From Thereva unica (lineage: Eukaryota > Arthropoda > Insecta > Diptera > Therevidae), in contig OX465281.1 of NCBI GenBank assembly GCA_949987705.1, positions 221,683,978 through 221,747,977 on the forward strand: a stretch of DNA of 64,000 bases, written 5' to 3'. Position 1 is the stretch's first letter, and every line of letters starts with the position of its first letter. Of the stretch, positions 11,294 to 21,240 are shown piece after piece. The notes under the pieces are model-generated. The model saw only the letters and a program-made list of their open reading frames with translations, had not been told where the DNA came from and did no database searches. The position numbers and the translations under genes are program-made.

Positions 11294-12287
11294 CTGTAAA
11301 GAAAATAGAGAGAACTCAGTTGACTTCAGTTGCTTCGTTTTCGTACTTTAGATCAACGGACATTTAACCGTAATATAAAAGCTAACCAGTAGAAGAATTA
11401 TTAATCACATGGAAACCAACCCCCAATAATGTAACCGGTTCGCTGCACTCTGGACTTTTGGAAGCAACGGGTGGCACCGCACAAACCGAAAGCTTTTCGG
11501 CAAATAAACCTCGGTAGTGGATCCAACTAGCTGAGCAGCACAGTCGACGAGTTGGCCGCCCGTTTTGCACTTCACCCCCCTCTCTTCCAACAAATCAACT
11601 GGGGAAAGACACAATCGCGAGCTTTCGGCGTTTTTGTCTGACGAGCAAGATAACGAAGCTGCTTCTTGACGTATGTATATTGTGTATGACTTGCGCTGCG
11701 CTTTCGCAAACACAGGCTTTCGGCGCGCGGCAATCTCCTCTCCAGTCAGCAAACGATCGGCAACATTACGGAGAATGCCGTGTGCAAAGTTTGCGCCAAT
11801 ACTTAATTTCCATCCCATACGCAAAGCCTAAGGAGCAAAAGCTTTGCGCCCAAAGCTTTCCATCTTCATGTAATTTATTGCATGCATTCCCAAGCGAGAT
11901 ATGAACACCTTTACTGTAGTCATGGGCGGCGGCGGTTTTAAAGGTATTATTAAAATTGAGATCTTGACAAGAGATAAGAAAATATTGTGGTGACAATTTC
12001 AGACATACGAAAAAGTACGCTGTTATCGCTGTATTACTCTACTAGTGAAAAAAATGCCCCTGTTATAAGAAAAGATAATTTTTAGCTTAATTACTACTAC
12101 TGCGGCTCGTCCGTTTTGACATACTGTTATCAGCTTGATAACAAGACTTTAATTTTGCTATTTTTAAAATTTAACCACAATTAGTGGGTTTGGATTTACC
12201 AAAAAATATCTTTTCCTGTTAATGATACGAGCAACTTTACTTTAAATGCTATATGCTAATAACCAACCGTGCACAGTACGGGGACTT
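11294..12287. other. More GC-balanced block, possible promoter/first exon
   Basis: About 11400-11890 is distinctly less AT-rich than its surroundings. It holds overlapping chance-length frames on both strands, including 139 codons on the minus strand at 11405-11824, with no recognised motif. This fits a host regulatory or first-exon region for the candidate minus-strand exons. Nothing recognisable lies in 11900-12287. Confidence 0.25.
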
Positions 12288-12365
12288 CTATAGTCTTAGA
12301 CTCTAGAGGTTAAGGCGGCCGAATGTTATTTCAGAGGTCAGAGGTTCGATTCCACGCAGGTCATG
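12288..12365 (+). repeat. tRNA-Ser-like SINE head or tRNA pseudogene
   Basis: TAGAGGTTAAGGCGG (A box, about 12304-12318) and a perfect B box GGTTCGATTCC (12343-12353) are spaced 24 bp apart, with GGTTAAGGCG as in serine-type tRNAs. The acceptor stem is not restored, so this is a tRNA-derived SINE head or a pseudogene rather than a working tRNA. Confidence 0.45.
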
Positions 12366-12382
12366 GTCCTTTGTCTTCCAAT

Positions 12383-12490
12383 CAGTGATGGATTTATATT
12401 ACGCTAAGGCCCGTGGGGCCCTGGGACTGGGGCGACAAATTTTTCGGGGCGGCAAAATTTTAGAGGCTGCAAAATTTCAAGAAGCGTTGA
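12383..12490 (+). mobile_element. hAT-like terminal fragment (candidate)
   Basis: The stretch starts CAGTGATGGATTTATATTA and continues with repeated GGCCC/GGGGCGGCA-type runs. This is the composition of many animal hAT ends, which begin CAGTG and mention no gene. No partner end was found. Confidence 0.35.
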
Positions 12491-12529
12491 AATTGAAAAA
12501 TCAATTTAACTAATTGTTTCTGTTGTTTG

Positions 12530-12805
12530 CTTTTCTGGAGAAAGATCATTTCCTACTCTATCCTGTCCCTGTCTTACAAGGGCACAGTGGCTAGTAGCAC
12601 TGGCTCGTTGTTGGCCAACTGTCTCAGCTCGAATACACACCTGCATGTGTGATGTTGAGTAACTCGTTATTTTAACCTCCTGAATGCTATCTACTTCAGG
12701 TAGCAAATCATCCACGTAAAAATTATGATATGAGGAGCTTTTATGCAAAAGTGAACAAATCCAATTTGAATAATTATACACAAAGCGCATTTTTCTTTGG
12801 TATGT
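12530..12805 (-). pseudogene. BEL/Pao RT fragment with YVDD box
   Basis: The minus-strand frame reads LHKSSSYHNFYVDDLLPEVD. YVDD is the RT active-site box in the BEL/Pao setting (YVDD..G.....), followed in a shifted frame by FELRQLANNEPVLLATVP, which matches the FELRKW.SN segment of the family. It lies downstream (minus sense) of the 14697-15090 piece. The two look like halves of one copy separated by the insertion at about 13059-14696. LTRs were not found. Confidence 0.75.
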
Positions 12806-12965
12806 TTTGGTTGATAATACAATTTTAGAAGCCTTTTGAATATATATGATTGAATTCGATTTTCAATCAAATTCTTCTGCCATGTTCTAATAATCACCTT
12901 TAAGTACCCCCCATCCCCCCACCCACAAGTAGGTACCCCAAAATGCTTATCTCATTTCGAGGCAT

Positions 12966-13058
12966 AAATGGATTTGTTTCACTTCTGCGTGAAAGTTCCT
13001 CATATATTGTTTGAGACGATATTGGCCAGGTCCGCTTCTCGTCCTCTGCTAGTAGAAG
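12966..13058 (+). repeat. Inverted partial duplicate of the BEL/Pao RT
   Basis: 12969-13006 is close to the reverse complement of 12729-12763, which encodes the residues just before the YVDD box. It therefore sits in opposite orientation to its neighbour 200 bp away. The sequence up to 13058 is unassigned. Confidence 0.55.
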
Positions 13059-13251
13059 TCAGTGTTGGCATCAATCGATTAACAATTGATTTACTAATCG
13101 AGATTATAATATTAATTCTAATCGCGATTAATTTATTTAATCGTCAATCGTTAATTTGATTGATAAACGACAAAGTCATATCGTGTTAGTTTTGGTAAGT
13201 GTTAATCCATTAAAAAAATTGGTTGTCTGTAAAGAGGGTTTACGGGCGATA

Positions 13252-14256
13252 GTTTAACGTGACAACGTCATGAGAAAACATTGATGAAATGATTGCATAC
13301 TTTTATGAATAAAATTGAATCATTTATATTAAATTATCATTATTTTGTATGGATACAAAAAGGAGTGAAATGAAGTATTCATTTTGATTGATAAATTAGC
13401 TTCTACATCAACATCCACGGCCAAAGTTCTCCACGTTGAATTGTCGGACACAACTCGTCTCATCAGAAACACAGGCGAGGTCTGCTTGGCTGAAATTACA
13501 TGCTTCACTGCTGATACAACGTTTAAAATTGTACTTGGCGCAGTGTATATTCATCCTGGAGCAAGTGTCTCAAACATTAGTGTATTGCTGCACCAAGCAC
13601 TCTTTCCGTACGCGCATAACAGGCAGTATGTGCATCCGATCATGCAAGTTGATACCAATGTACCAATTCTTCTTTGTGGCGACTTCAACACTAACGTGAA
13701 AAATGATGATACATTCCTCAAATTCATGAAAGATATGTACAATCTCGAATGCACATCAGATGTTACTAAGTCAACAACGCTGAGAGGAACAACCCTCGAT
13801 TTGACTTTTTCAAGGCACATTACACTTGAAACACTCCCATTCATTTCCTACTTTTCCTATCATCGTCCTATCCTTAACAGAATAACACAGATTGGAAGAA
13901 GTTAAATATCAGACATGTATAAAAGTTATAAATGAATTTGTTACTACACATTGTTACTTGTAAATAATCTGTTCATTAAAGTAATAAACATATTTGAATT
14001 CATTAATGCAAATAAAAGCTAATTTATCAATCAAAATGAATATTTCATTTCACTCATTTTTGTATCCATAGAAAATAATGATAATAATTTAATATAAATG
14101 ATTCAATTTTATTCATAAAAGTATGCAATCATTTCATTAATGTTTTCTCATAATAACGGGACATAACGGGACATAACGGGACAATGAGTCATCATTTTTC
14201 GTGCATGCAGCCGGCGTTCATCGTTTTAATAGACGTTGTCACGTCAAAAGCTGATT
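13252..14256 (+). mobile_element. Helentron-like unit with long inverted repeats
   Basis: ACGTGACAACGTC at about 13257 mirrors GACGTTGTCACGT near 14233-14246. An inverted repeat of roughly 140 bp (about 13270-13410 and 14008-14150) surrounds an endonuclease frame. The right side carries three 10-bp ATAACGGGAC repeats (about 14153-14183). The GACGTTGTCACGTCAA motif recurs at 48700-48718. Terminal inverted repeats plus a Helentron endonuclease fit that group; the helicase is missing. Confidence 0.55.
13384..13905 (+). pseudogene. Endonuclease domain of Helentron type (EEP family)
   Basis: This open frame of about 173 codons contains ILLCGDFNTNVKNDDT (the GDFN metal-binding motif of endonuclease/exonuclease/phosphatase proteins), TTLRGTTLDLTFSR (the LDL.F motif) and FISYFSYHRPIL (the SYH.P motif with the terminal catalytic His). 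VLGAVYIHPG lies upstream. The order and wording match the C-terminal endonuclease that Helentrons add to their Rep/helicase protein. A LINE endonuclease is less likely, because the terminal FSYHRP box fits the Helentron set. There is no ATG at the start, and the Rep and helicase parts are absent. Confidence 0.65.
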
Positions 14257-14696
14257 AAATTTAGTTAGGTCGAAAAATAATTCTGTATAATAAAATGAAA
14301 TCCAAAAAAAATAATAAGGGTTGTCGTGGGGTTTGTTTCCGATATTGTTAGAAGGTTGGTTTTTTTATTGAATTCGGAATACCCAATTTAGTGAAAGGTG
14401 ACATTTTCAGCGGGGTGTATCAATTCTCCCGCAGATCATTTTTTTTTATTTCGTTCATTTAAACGTTCAGTTCTTGAAGTATCTAAAATATTGTTAAGGA
14501 GAGACAAAGAGAAATCGAAGTGTTACAGTAACACTTCCCTTTAGCAAGATTAAAATTGCGAAATTTTGTAGCTTTTTTGAAAGTTTTTTTTTAAACAATT
14601 AATCGTAATCTTGATCAGCGATTGACGATTAGATTAAATTAATCGTCAATCGCGATTAACGATAGAAAATATTAATCTTTAATCGTTAACTGAATA

Positions 14697-15090
14697 AAGA
14701 AAAGTGCGGATTTCTAAGAAAAGATCGCATACTGTGACAAAGCTGACCGTCTTTAATTTGTAATCTTGCTGCACCTTTGTATACGGATGGTGTCATATAA
14801 TCCGCTGATAGGTTTGATGATCTGGATGAACTTCGATCATTCAATAGATTTTCTCAATGTCAGCATTCATGGCCACTTTAAATTTTCTCCAGTTAAGCAA
14901 TGTAGAATCGAGTTTAGGATGTAATGTTAGCCCAGTCAAAAGTTGTTCATTCATAGATTGTCCATTAGCTGTGGGTGCATGGTGCGGAAAATGTCCGAGA
15001 ACGGTCCGATATTTCCTGAACGGTAAGTTTTCGTAAAGAAAATTATGAGCAATAGTCAACTTGGAGGGTCGAATCGTTTGCACACAAAAC
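14697..15090 (-). pseudogene. BEL/Pao RT fragment, N-terminal part
   Basis: Minus strand: GHFPHHAPTANGQSMNEQLL, then GLTLHPKLDSTLLNWRKFKV and MNADIEKIY, then after a stop IEVHPDHQTYQRII. These correspond to LPHH, SLND.LL.GP, L..LL.RFR, ADIEKM.R.I and HP.D...QRI.W of BEL/Pao RT, including the first catalytic Asp (ADIEK). YKLKTVSF follows before the insertion edge. The frame is broken by stops. Confidence 0.8.
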
Positions 15091-15124
15091 TAACCCCCAC
15101 CTAGTCACCGGAGGGTGGGGGTTA
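15088..15124. repeat. GC-rich hairpin
   Basis: CTAACCCCCACC and GGTGGGGGTTAG form a perfect 12-bp stem around a loop of about 12 bases in AT-rich surroundings. It could be the end of a DNA element or a protein-binding palindrome. No partner was found. Confidence 0.5.
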
Positions 15125-15125
15125 G

Positions 15126-17359
15126 TCTGAAATAGCAACCCCAATTTTTTACCACGAATAGTGATTCTCCGAAGAATAATATGAATTTTTTTCCGAAGCA
15201 CGCCTGCCCCCAAAATTCACCAAAAATCAAAATTACCCCCAAGAATGATTTATTTGGGTGAACAGGGAAGCTGCGAACAAATAAATCTTTGGAACAAAAG
15301 TTTGTTATTTCTCGTTGGAAAACCATAATCATTAAGAAAAAATGCGGGTTTTCCCTGTATGAGCATATGTTTTGTTTCCTGTTGGCAATTATTAGATGGA
15401 TTTGTGTAGTTTGATTGGACTAAAAGCAAATAAAGTGCTATATCGGACAGGGCCTAGAGCGCAGTCGAACTTAAACCCGCCATTGCTTCCCACTTATTTT
15501 TATCTTATTTTTTTCTCCCCTCCTTGCAGCAAGCCCCCCCCCCCCCCCCACCCATTCTTCTGGCATCGCCTGTAAGTACAATTAACAGTAAGCGTTCTCC
15601 TGCTACATTATGTAGATCACGGAAAGCTTATTAGCTGCAGAAAAGGTGTTGGATTACGAGCAAGGCCGGATTTATAAGCGGGAGGCCCGTGACTTCAAAA
15701 TTACTCTCATCGCAGTTTGCAAAAATTCTACTGAAGATTGAGTGTAGTAAACTACACGAACAAAATGAACCCGGTATTTTCCTGCCGGATGTATTTTTAA
15801 TTAAATTAATTATTTTCCGTTATCGTGGATATTGATTTTACTGACAATTACACAATTTTTTTATGAGATTGCATGACTTTTAGAAAAACTGAACGAGATG
15901 AAAAAAGTCCATAGAATGTACTAAGTTTGTAGAGCAAAAATGAATGAACTACTGAGTCAAACGCTTTGGAAAATTCAAGAAGGACTATGAAGTATTGCTA
16001 TGTAACCCTGATCTAGCTTCAGCGCAGGGCATGAAATTGCATTTTACAATGTACGATTTTTTTTTTTTTTGGAATTTGTTCGGGTACATCTGAGAATGAA
16101 AAACCAAGTTTGTAGGGTCGCAGTGTGTTGGGAAAAGCCATCTTGAAAAAGAGGGAGAGGGTGTTTATAATAAATAACTCGTTTACATGCAATGATAGCT
16201 GAAATTGATCAATAGAAAGGTGTTGGAGAATAAAATTATCTACAACGAAGTCTGTAAGTTGATTTGGCAGAAAGTTATGGCTACTCAAAGTTCAACCAAC
16301 AAAGTGTGGTTGGGGTTGAATACAGTTTTTTGCGATTAGCTCGTAAGCTACTAATTTGTGTGGGTTAATGCCGGTTACCCTAACTTAAAGTGCTAGTAAT
16401 TACCTTTAGAATTAGCCTTTGGTCGTCATTCTCGCTGGAATAGTTTGCGAGCAATCCAACCCCAAAGTTCGTCCTGCACGTGCCTTAAATAACTGATAAC
16501 GCCATTTTTTGATAATATCTCCTTAACGGTTGCTCATGTGATACTATAGTAAACAGCAAAAATACGGGCATTAAAATATCTTTCAAATGACCGAAACTCC
16601 ATGTCATTTCATGTCCGCGACACAGCGGGTGAAAAGCCAACCGCGAAGGTTAAGACACTTCTTGACGAATAACTCGCTTCCAGCCAGTTTCGCGACTGGG
16701 ATGAATTAGAATTTTATATAACGCTCGAAACTATCTATATTTTAAGTTATTTAACAACTTTGGAAAATTGTAGTAATGGGCAATAGTAGCTAAGAATTCA
16801 GAAAGGGTATTTTTTTGTAGAGAATCGCAAGATCTACAAACTTTGTGAGCATTATTTTATTATAGGACTTACGGTTTAAGATGTCAACTGATATTTTGAC
16901 CCTAAACGCTCCTAAAAAGTGAGCTTAATCGTCTTATAGTCTTTATATCCCCTTATTAAGAATCCTCAAAGGAAGCTCTTTGCCAGTTTCAGCCTGTACC
17001 CAATCATTTCCGCTATTTTGCTTTTTTCGGCTTAATTTACCTTTTACTAATAATGCGATTAAAATATCTGTTTATATTCATTTATGAAGATATATTTTCA
17101 CACCCCCTAATGCAATTGAATTCCCCTATAATAAATTAGCACCCACAAAAAGAAAATCGCGATTTTCACCCGGCAAACCTATGTGTGGCGCAATTTAACT
17201 ACTCAACAAAGACATCATTTGGGGAAAGTGTAAAACCCCAACAAAACTCAAACTTGTTTTGTTTTCTTCAAGCGGTTAAATAACAAAATATCCTACTAAA
17301 ATAAGCACCACACACTTCACGTACAACAAACCGACGACTGGCGAGCTTTTTTCTCTCAT
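15126..17359. other. Non-coding stretch with C tract
   Basis: No gene is recognised. There is a run of 16 C at 15534-15549. Open frames such as 16019-16288 (minus) have no motif. Confidence 0.45.
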
Positions 17360-18277
17360 GCATCTATCTATCTATCTATGTGCCCCTTAATCCCTCGTGG
17401 GACATAGGGCGGAAACAGTTGCCCTCCAGCGGACTCTGTTTTGCGCGACAGCTCTTAGCTCTGACCAGGATCTCCCAGTAGTTGCGGCCTCTGCTAGTAG
17501 GGTTCTCCTCCACGTTGTTCTAGGTCTTCCAACTCGACGGGATCCTTGCGGGTTCCAGTCAAGGGCCTGTTTGGCTAGATTTTCGTTATCGCGTCGCAAG
17601 GTGTGGCCAACCCAATTCCATTTCCTTCGCCTGATTTGGTCGTCTATCCTTTCTTGGCCGGCACGGCGCCATAGCTCTTCATTTGAAATTCTATCTTGCC
17701 AGCGGATTTTTAGGATACGACGAAGGCATCTGTTTATGAAGACTTGTAGGCGCCCTGTGATGAATTGGGTGACTTTCCATGTTTCGCAACCGTATAAAAG
17801 AACTGCCTTAACGTTGGAGTTGAACAGCCGCAATTTGGTGTTGGTTGAGATCTCCGTTGATCTCCATATGCGGAACAAGCATGCATATGCGCTTCGTGCT
17901 TTATTTATTCTGGAACTGACGTCTTCTTCTGCACCACCATTTTCGGTAATAATACTACCGAGGTAGCAGAATTTATCTACCAGTTCCACGTCACGGTTAT
18001 TCAGCGCAGTTCGTTCAAGTGTGTTTGCATTTATCCGCATTTCTTTGGTTTTATTCGGATTCAGCCTTAAGCCTGCTAGACTACTTTCTGTTGCCAAATT
18101 GTTTAACATGTTTTTTATCTCCTGATGTCTGTGGGCCAGCAAACAGATATCATCTGCGTAGTCAAGGTCCTTAAGGCGATCTAGCAAACCCCACTGTATG
18201 CCGCCTGATGCTCTCATGCATCGGTAGTCTTTAATCCAAATCCAAAGGCCGATGTACATAACGAAAATGTTATGCAC
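17360..18277 (-). mobile_element. RTE-type LINE, 3' part, with simple-repeat tail
   Basis: A 296-codon minus-strand frame (17387-18277) begins inside the RT palm. GIQWGLL and LDYADDICLLAH give the active-site YADD at residues 40-43. GLRLNPNKTKEMRI, FCYLGSIITENG and VLLYGCETW follow, then NWVGHTLRR and GRPRTTWRRTL and the stop. This is the usual post-RT order of RTE-like elements. After the stop the 3' end carries four GATA-type repeats (about 17363-17381), as RTE copies often do. The endonuclease and first half of the RT are missing (5' truncation). The 5' 28 codons of the frame are unrelated sequence. A relative with the same ending lies at 59585-61930. Confidence 0.85.
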
Positions 18278-18819
18278 TTGGCCTTTACATGCCCGTTGTA
18301 TGCCCGGGTGTTCCTACGGCACAGTAGTTGGCCATTGAAATCTTTTAGTTAAGTCTGCCCGTCCTAGAGCCGTATGTGCTTCCGTTGAAAATGGTTAAAG
18401 ACTCTACGAGCTTATAAGCTTCTTAAAAAGGCAAGCGGCCGATGTTCACCCGTTGTAAGGCTACATTTTTATTTTTATTTGGTGGTTCAATTTTCTATTA
18501 GTATTTCAATAATCCCTATTGCTTACACTAATTCGCTAGCTAGAAGCTACTTTTTAACTTTGATCAGGTTATCCGGATCCGGTGATTGCATCAGGACAGA
18601 ATCTTGATACATTAGTCGGTGGAAAGCCAGTGGAAACTTGTTATATCTTTTCAGTATGGGACTTTCTCGGGAAGGTTCAGTATTTTCTTAGGGGTGTCTT
18701 AGACTATCGTTTCTCAACCTTTGCGACCCCCGAAAAGCCAAAAAATGAAATAAAAAATCCTGCGACTAATCTATAATACTGGTTGAAAGATAAAAACCCA
18801 AGCATTTGGAACGATTTTC
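18278..18819. other. Repeat debris between LINE fragments
   Basis: 18366-18470 shares GCCGTATGTGCT, GCGGCCGATGTTC and CCCGTTGTAAG-type blocks with 23922-23990, probably remnants of foldback-like ends. 18700-18730 (TTTCTCAACCTTTGCGACCC) resembles hAT-type ends. No genes. Confidence 0.35.
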
Positions 18820-18900
18820 TCGGTATGAGAAACTGTAAAATCCTCATTTACGCTGATGATATCAAATATAAGATTATGCTTGCTTTAAATGCCATTGTTT
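18820..18900 (+). pseudogene. LINE RT active-site fragment
   Basis: The plus-strand reading NDFLGMRNCKILIYADDIKY carries the YADD box in the CR1/Jockey setting (ND...I..CKIL.YADD.K). Only about 25 codons are recognisable. Flanking sequence is too decayed to assign. Confidence 0.5.
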
Positions 18901-20012
18901 ACCATACTAATAAATTAATATTGATTAGATGGTAGTAGTCATACCAATAAAAGTGTTTAAAAATTATGATGGTAAGCGATTTGGAATATGCTGATGTCAG
19001 CCATTACTTCTACACCATCCGGTCAACCAGGCGAGGAAGTGCTGAAGATAAAATAGTCCTTCATTTTCGGAGCATTTAACTCCACGCAATTGTTCCACAC
19101 CCAATCGTATTTCTAACACTATTTAGACAAGCAGACATTTTAGAGAAAATATGTATATTAGTAACCAACCTCCCAGATAAAATCACCGCATATACACCGT
19201 TTCTAGATCACAAAATTTAATTAACGGAAGCTTAGGTAGAAAATTAAAAAAGAAATCTTTCCTTTTCAAAAACTACAATCGTTTTAGAACAATGGCTCAG
19301 CAGTTTTCTGATTAGCTTCCACAACTATACTAGCAATATATAGCTGACATTGACCCCAAGCCTGATGTGTACGTCCAATCATTAATTTTAATCAGTGTTT
19401 TGTACAAAGAAAATAAATCAAAATATTACATTACAAATACATACAACAGATGAAAGGTCGTTAATTTCTGATTGATATTTTTAACATAAAAAAAAATTTC
19501 TTGCAAACTATCATTTCCGTAGCTTTCAGTAGACATTTAGACGAATATACTGATCCGTTCTTTATTATCTTCTTTTATTTTGGTATAGCGACTTGTCCAA
19601 AAAAAATATCAGAGAAGAAATGTATTGCCACCAGTCAACTATTTTACATACCCATGATATTTAAAATATTTTTTTCGGATTCACATGCACCCTAAACTAA
19701 AAAACAATCCGAATGATAAATTGTATATTTAGTTTTTAAGTGAAATCTGATGAAAAAAATGAAAAAAATTTACAAATGTTTTTGACCCCAGCTTTATATT
19801 AATTTCGTTCTCTTTCGATCGATTTAAAAAAGTTGAAGATATTATAACAAGAATGCAAAAAATATTATGATGTAACTATTAAATACGAAAATTAATTAGG
19901 ATGCAATTTGATACAGCGCCCCAAGCTTTTACTTGTAGTGACATACAGGTAGATTTAAAAAATTAATTTATACTTTTTAGTTAATTTTATAAACGCATAT
20001 TTATGCTACTAT
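18901..20012. other. AT-rich non-coding stretch
   Basis: Nothing recognised. It ends against the TTAGG-like repeat at the 3' end of the LOA-type element. Confidence 0.45.
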
Positions 20013-20028
20013 AGGTTAGGTTAGGTTA
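20013..20028. repeat. Three TTAGG-like pentamers
   Basis: Three consecutive GGTTA units. At the 3' end of a minus-strand LINE they read as a CTAAC tail. This is more likely a LINE tail than an internal telomere relic. Confidence 0.6.
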
Positions 20029-20371
20029 GATATGGTTGAGCAGTTGGTTTAAGCTCATACACTAGGCTCTTGGTGATACCATAGTGATCCCAGTTTAAAT
20101 CTTTTGTTAAGGATCGTTTCTTCGCTAAACCATCTCGGGGAAGTAATAAATCTTCTAAGTTACGGGATCCCAATCTCTGAGATTTCCACCAGCGTGCTTA
20201 GAAAGGGTTCACCAGCTGTGGTTAGTCTCTTTCTGTGGAGATGTAGTACACTTTCCTCCTCGTTCGGACTCTTACAGCTTCTGCAAAAATCTAAGGTATT
20301 AAGACCTAAGCGGTCTTGACAGTGGTTAGATAGTGTCTGGTCAGCACTCCCACTCGGGCCTCCGTAGCTTA

Positions 20372-20526
20372 AGGCCCCCATACACGGTCAAATTGGCTGT
20401 ACAACCAGATTTTCATCAAACCTATAAGCGCAATGTATTTTGATCGGCCGACCGGCCCACAATCGATAGTTTTGGTTGTACAACCGCACTTCGCTGTACA
20501 ACCAATTGGACCGTGTATGGGGGCCT
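20372..20526. mobile_element. PIF/Harbinger-like MITE, 155 bp, TTA duplication
   Basis: Ends AGGCCCCCATACACGGTC and GACCGTGTATGGGGGCCT are perfectly inverted for 18 bp. TTA at 20369-20371 and 20527-20529 is the target duplication. Inner repeats (GTACAACC / GGTTGTAC) extend the symmetry. A TWA 3-bp duplication with such ends fits PIF/Harbinger. It sits in the 3' part of the LOA-type element. Confidence 0.9.
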
Positions 20527-20825
20527 TTAGGGAATGAGGCGTCCGGCTACTCTCCCAGGCCCCACGGTCCTTCGTCTTTTCCACTTTCTCACCTACATAA
20601 CTTTCCTTCCTTTTTCTTCCCTATTTACTTTCTCTATTCCTCCTGTCATAGCCTTCCTTAGCCCTTCCCCGCTCTACCATAGCTTCAACAAGAGATTCAG
20701 CTCGTTTCAGGAGACATAATACTCCAACGAGTTGTTTCTGCATGCCCCGATGTCAAAGTCGCGATACTAATGGTTGGGAGTCGGTGGACTACAAATATCG
20801 CGGGTAGGTTGTGGCAGTTTCTCCT

Positions 20826-20905
20826 CCCCGACTAGAGCTGCTGTTCGACATTGCACCCTATACGAGAAAAATAGATTGTCAACAGTACAAAGGGCTTATC
20901 CTGAG
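20826..20905. repeat. Direct repeat shared with 23428-23520
   Basis: About 80 bp containing GACTAGAGCTGCTGTTCGAC and TAGATTGTC..AGTACAAAG occur here and, in the same orientation, at 23428-23520. Both copies lie within the LOA-type element. They could be a short non-autonomous repeat or duplicated 3' sequence of the family. Confidence 0.6.
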
Positions 20906-21240
20906 ACTCTAGTCTTTCAAGTAAAAAAAAACTGAGAGGTCTTGTCTCCCGAGGCTCAGTAGTGAAGTGGTCCAACTGAGATCATAAGCGAGCCAGGTTA
21001 ATTGGACCAAAGTGCATTTATTAAAATTCCTCCAATGCTTTTTCGCTTGTTGCATTGTGCGCTGTTTCCATCGTTTAAAAGGCATACCAGGCATACCAAC
21101 TCTTTCCTTTTCTGGAAGGAAGGTAGCGGTCATTCCTTTCCTAGCCAGTTCGTCAGTTTGACAATTTCCCTCTATATTTCGGTGACCGGGTACCCATTCG
21201 AGGAGGATCCTGAGCTGAGATCTGCGACATTCAAAATGAA

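Larger units (their letters stand above)
13059..14696. mobile_element. hAT-like insertion with ATTAATCG-rich ends
   Basis: The left edge starts CAGTGTTGGCATCAATCGA and the right edge ends TTAATCGTTAACTG. Both sub-ends (13070-13155 and 14598-14693) are packed with TAATCG/CGATTA repeats in inverted arrangement. The insertion separates the two parts of a BEL/Pao RT. An 8-bp duplication is not visible, so the class assignment is tentative. The interior carries a separate Helentron-like unit. Confidence 0.5.

Noticed and set aside
11405..11824. 139-codon minus-strand open frame as a protein-coding gene
   Set aside because: No recognisable domain, overlapping frames of similar length on both strands, and position next to candidate untranslated exons fit GC-richer promoter DNA better.
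17397..17966. 189-codon plus-strand frame
   Set aside because: It is the antisense shadow of the RTE RT/post-RT frame, which carries real motifs (YADD, GHTLRR).
20013..20028. Interstitial telomere repeat
   Set aside because: Only three pentamers, exactly at the 3' end of a LINE where short tandem tails are normal.
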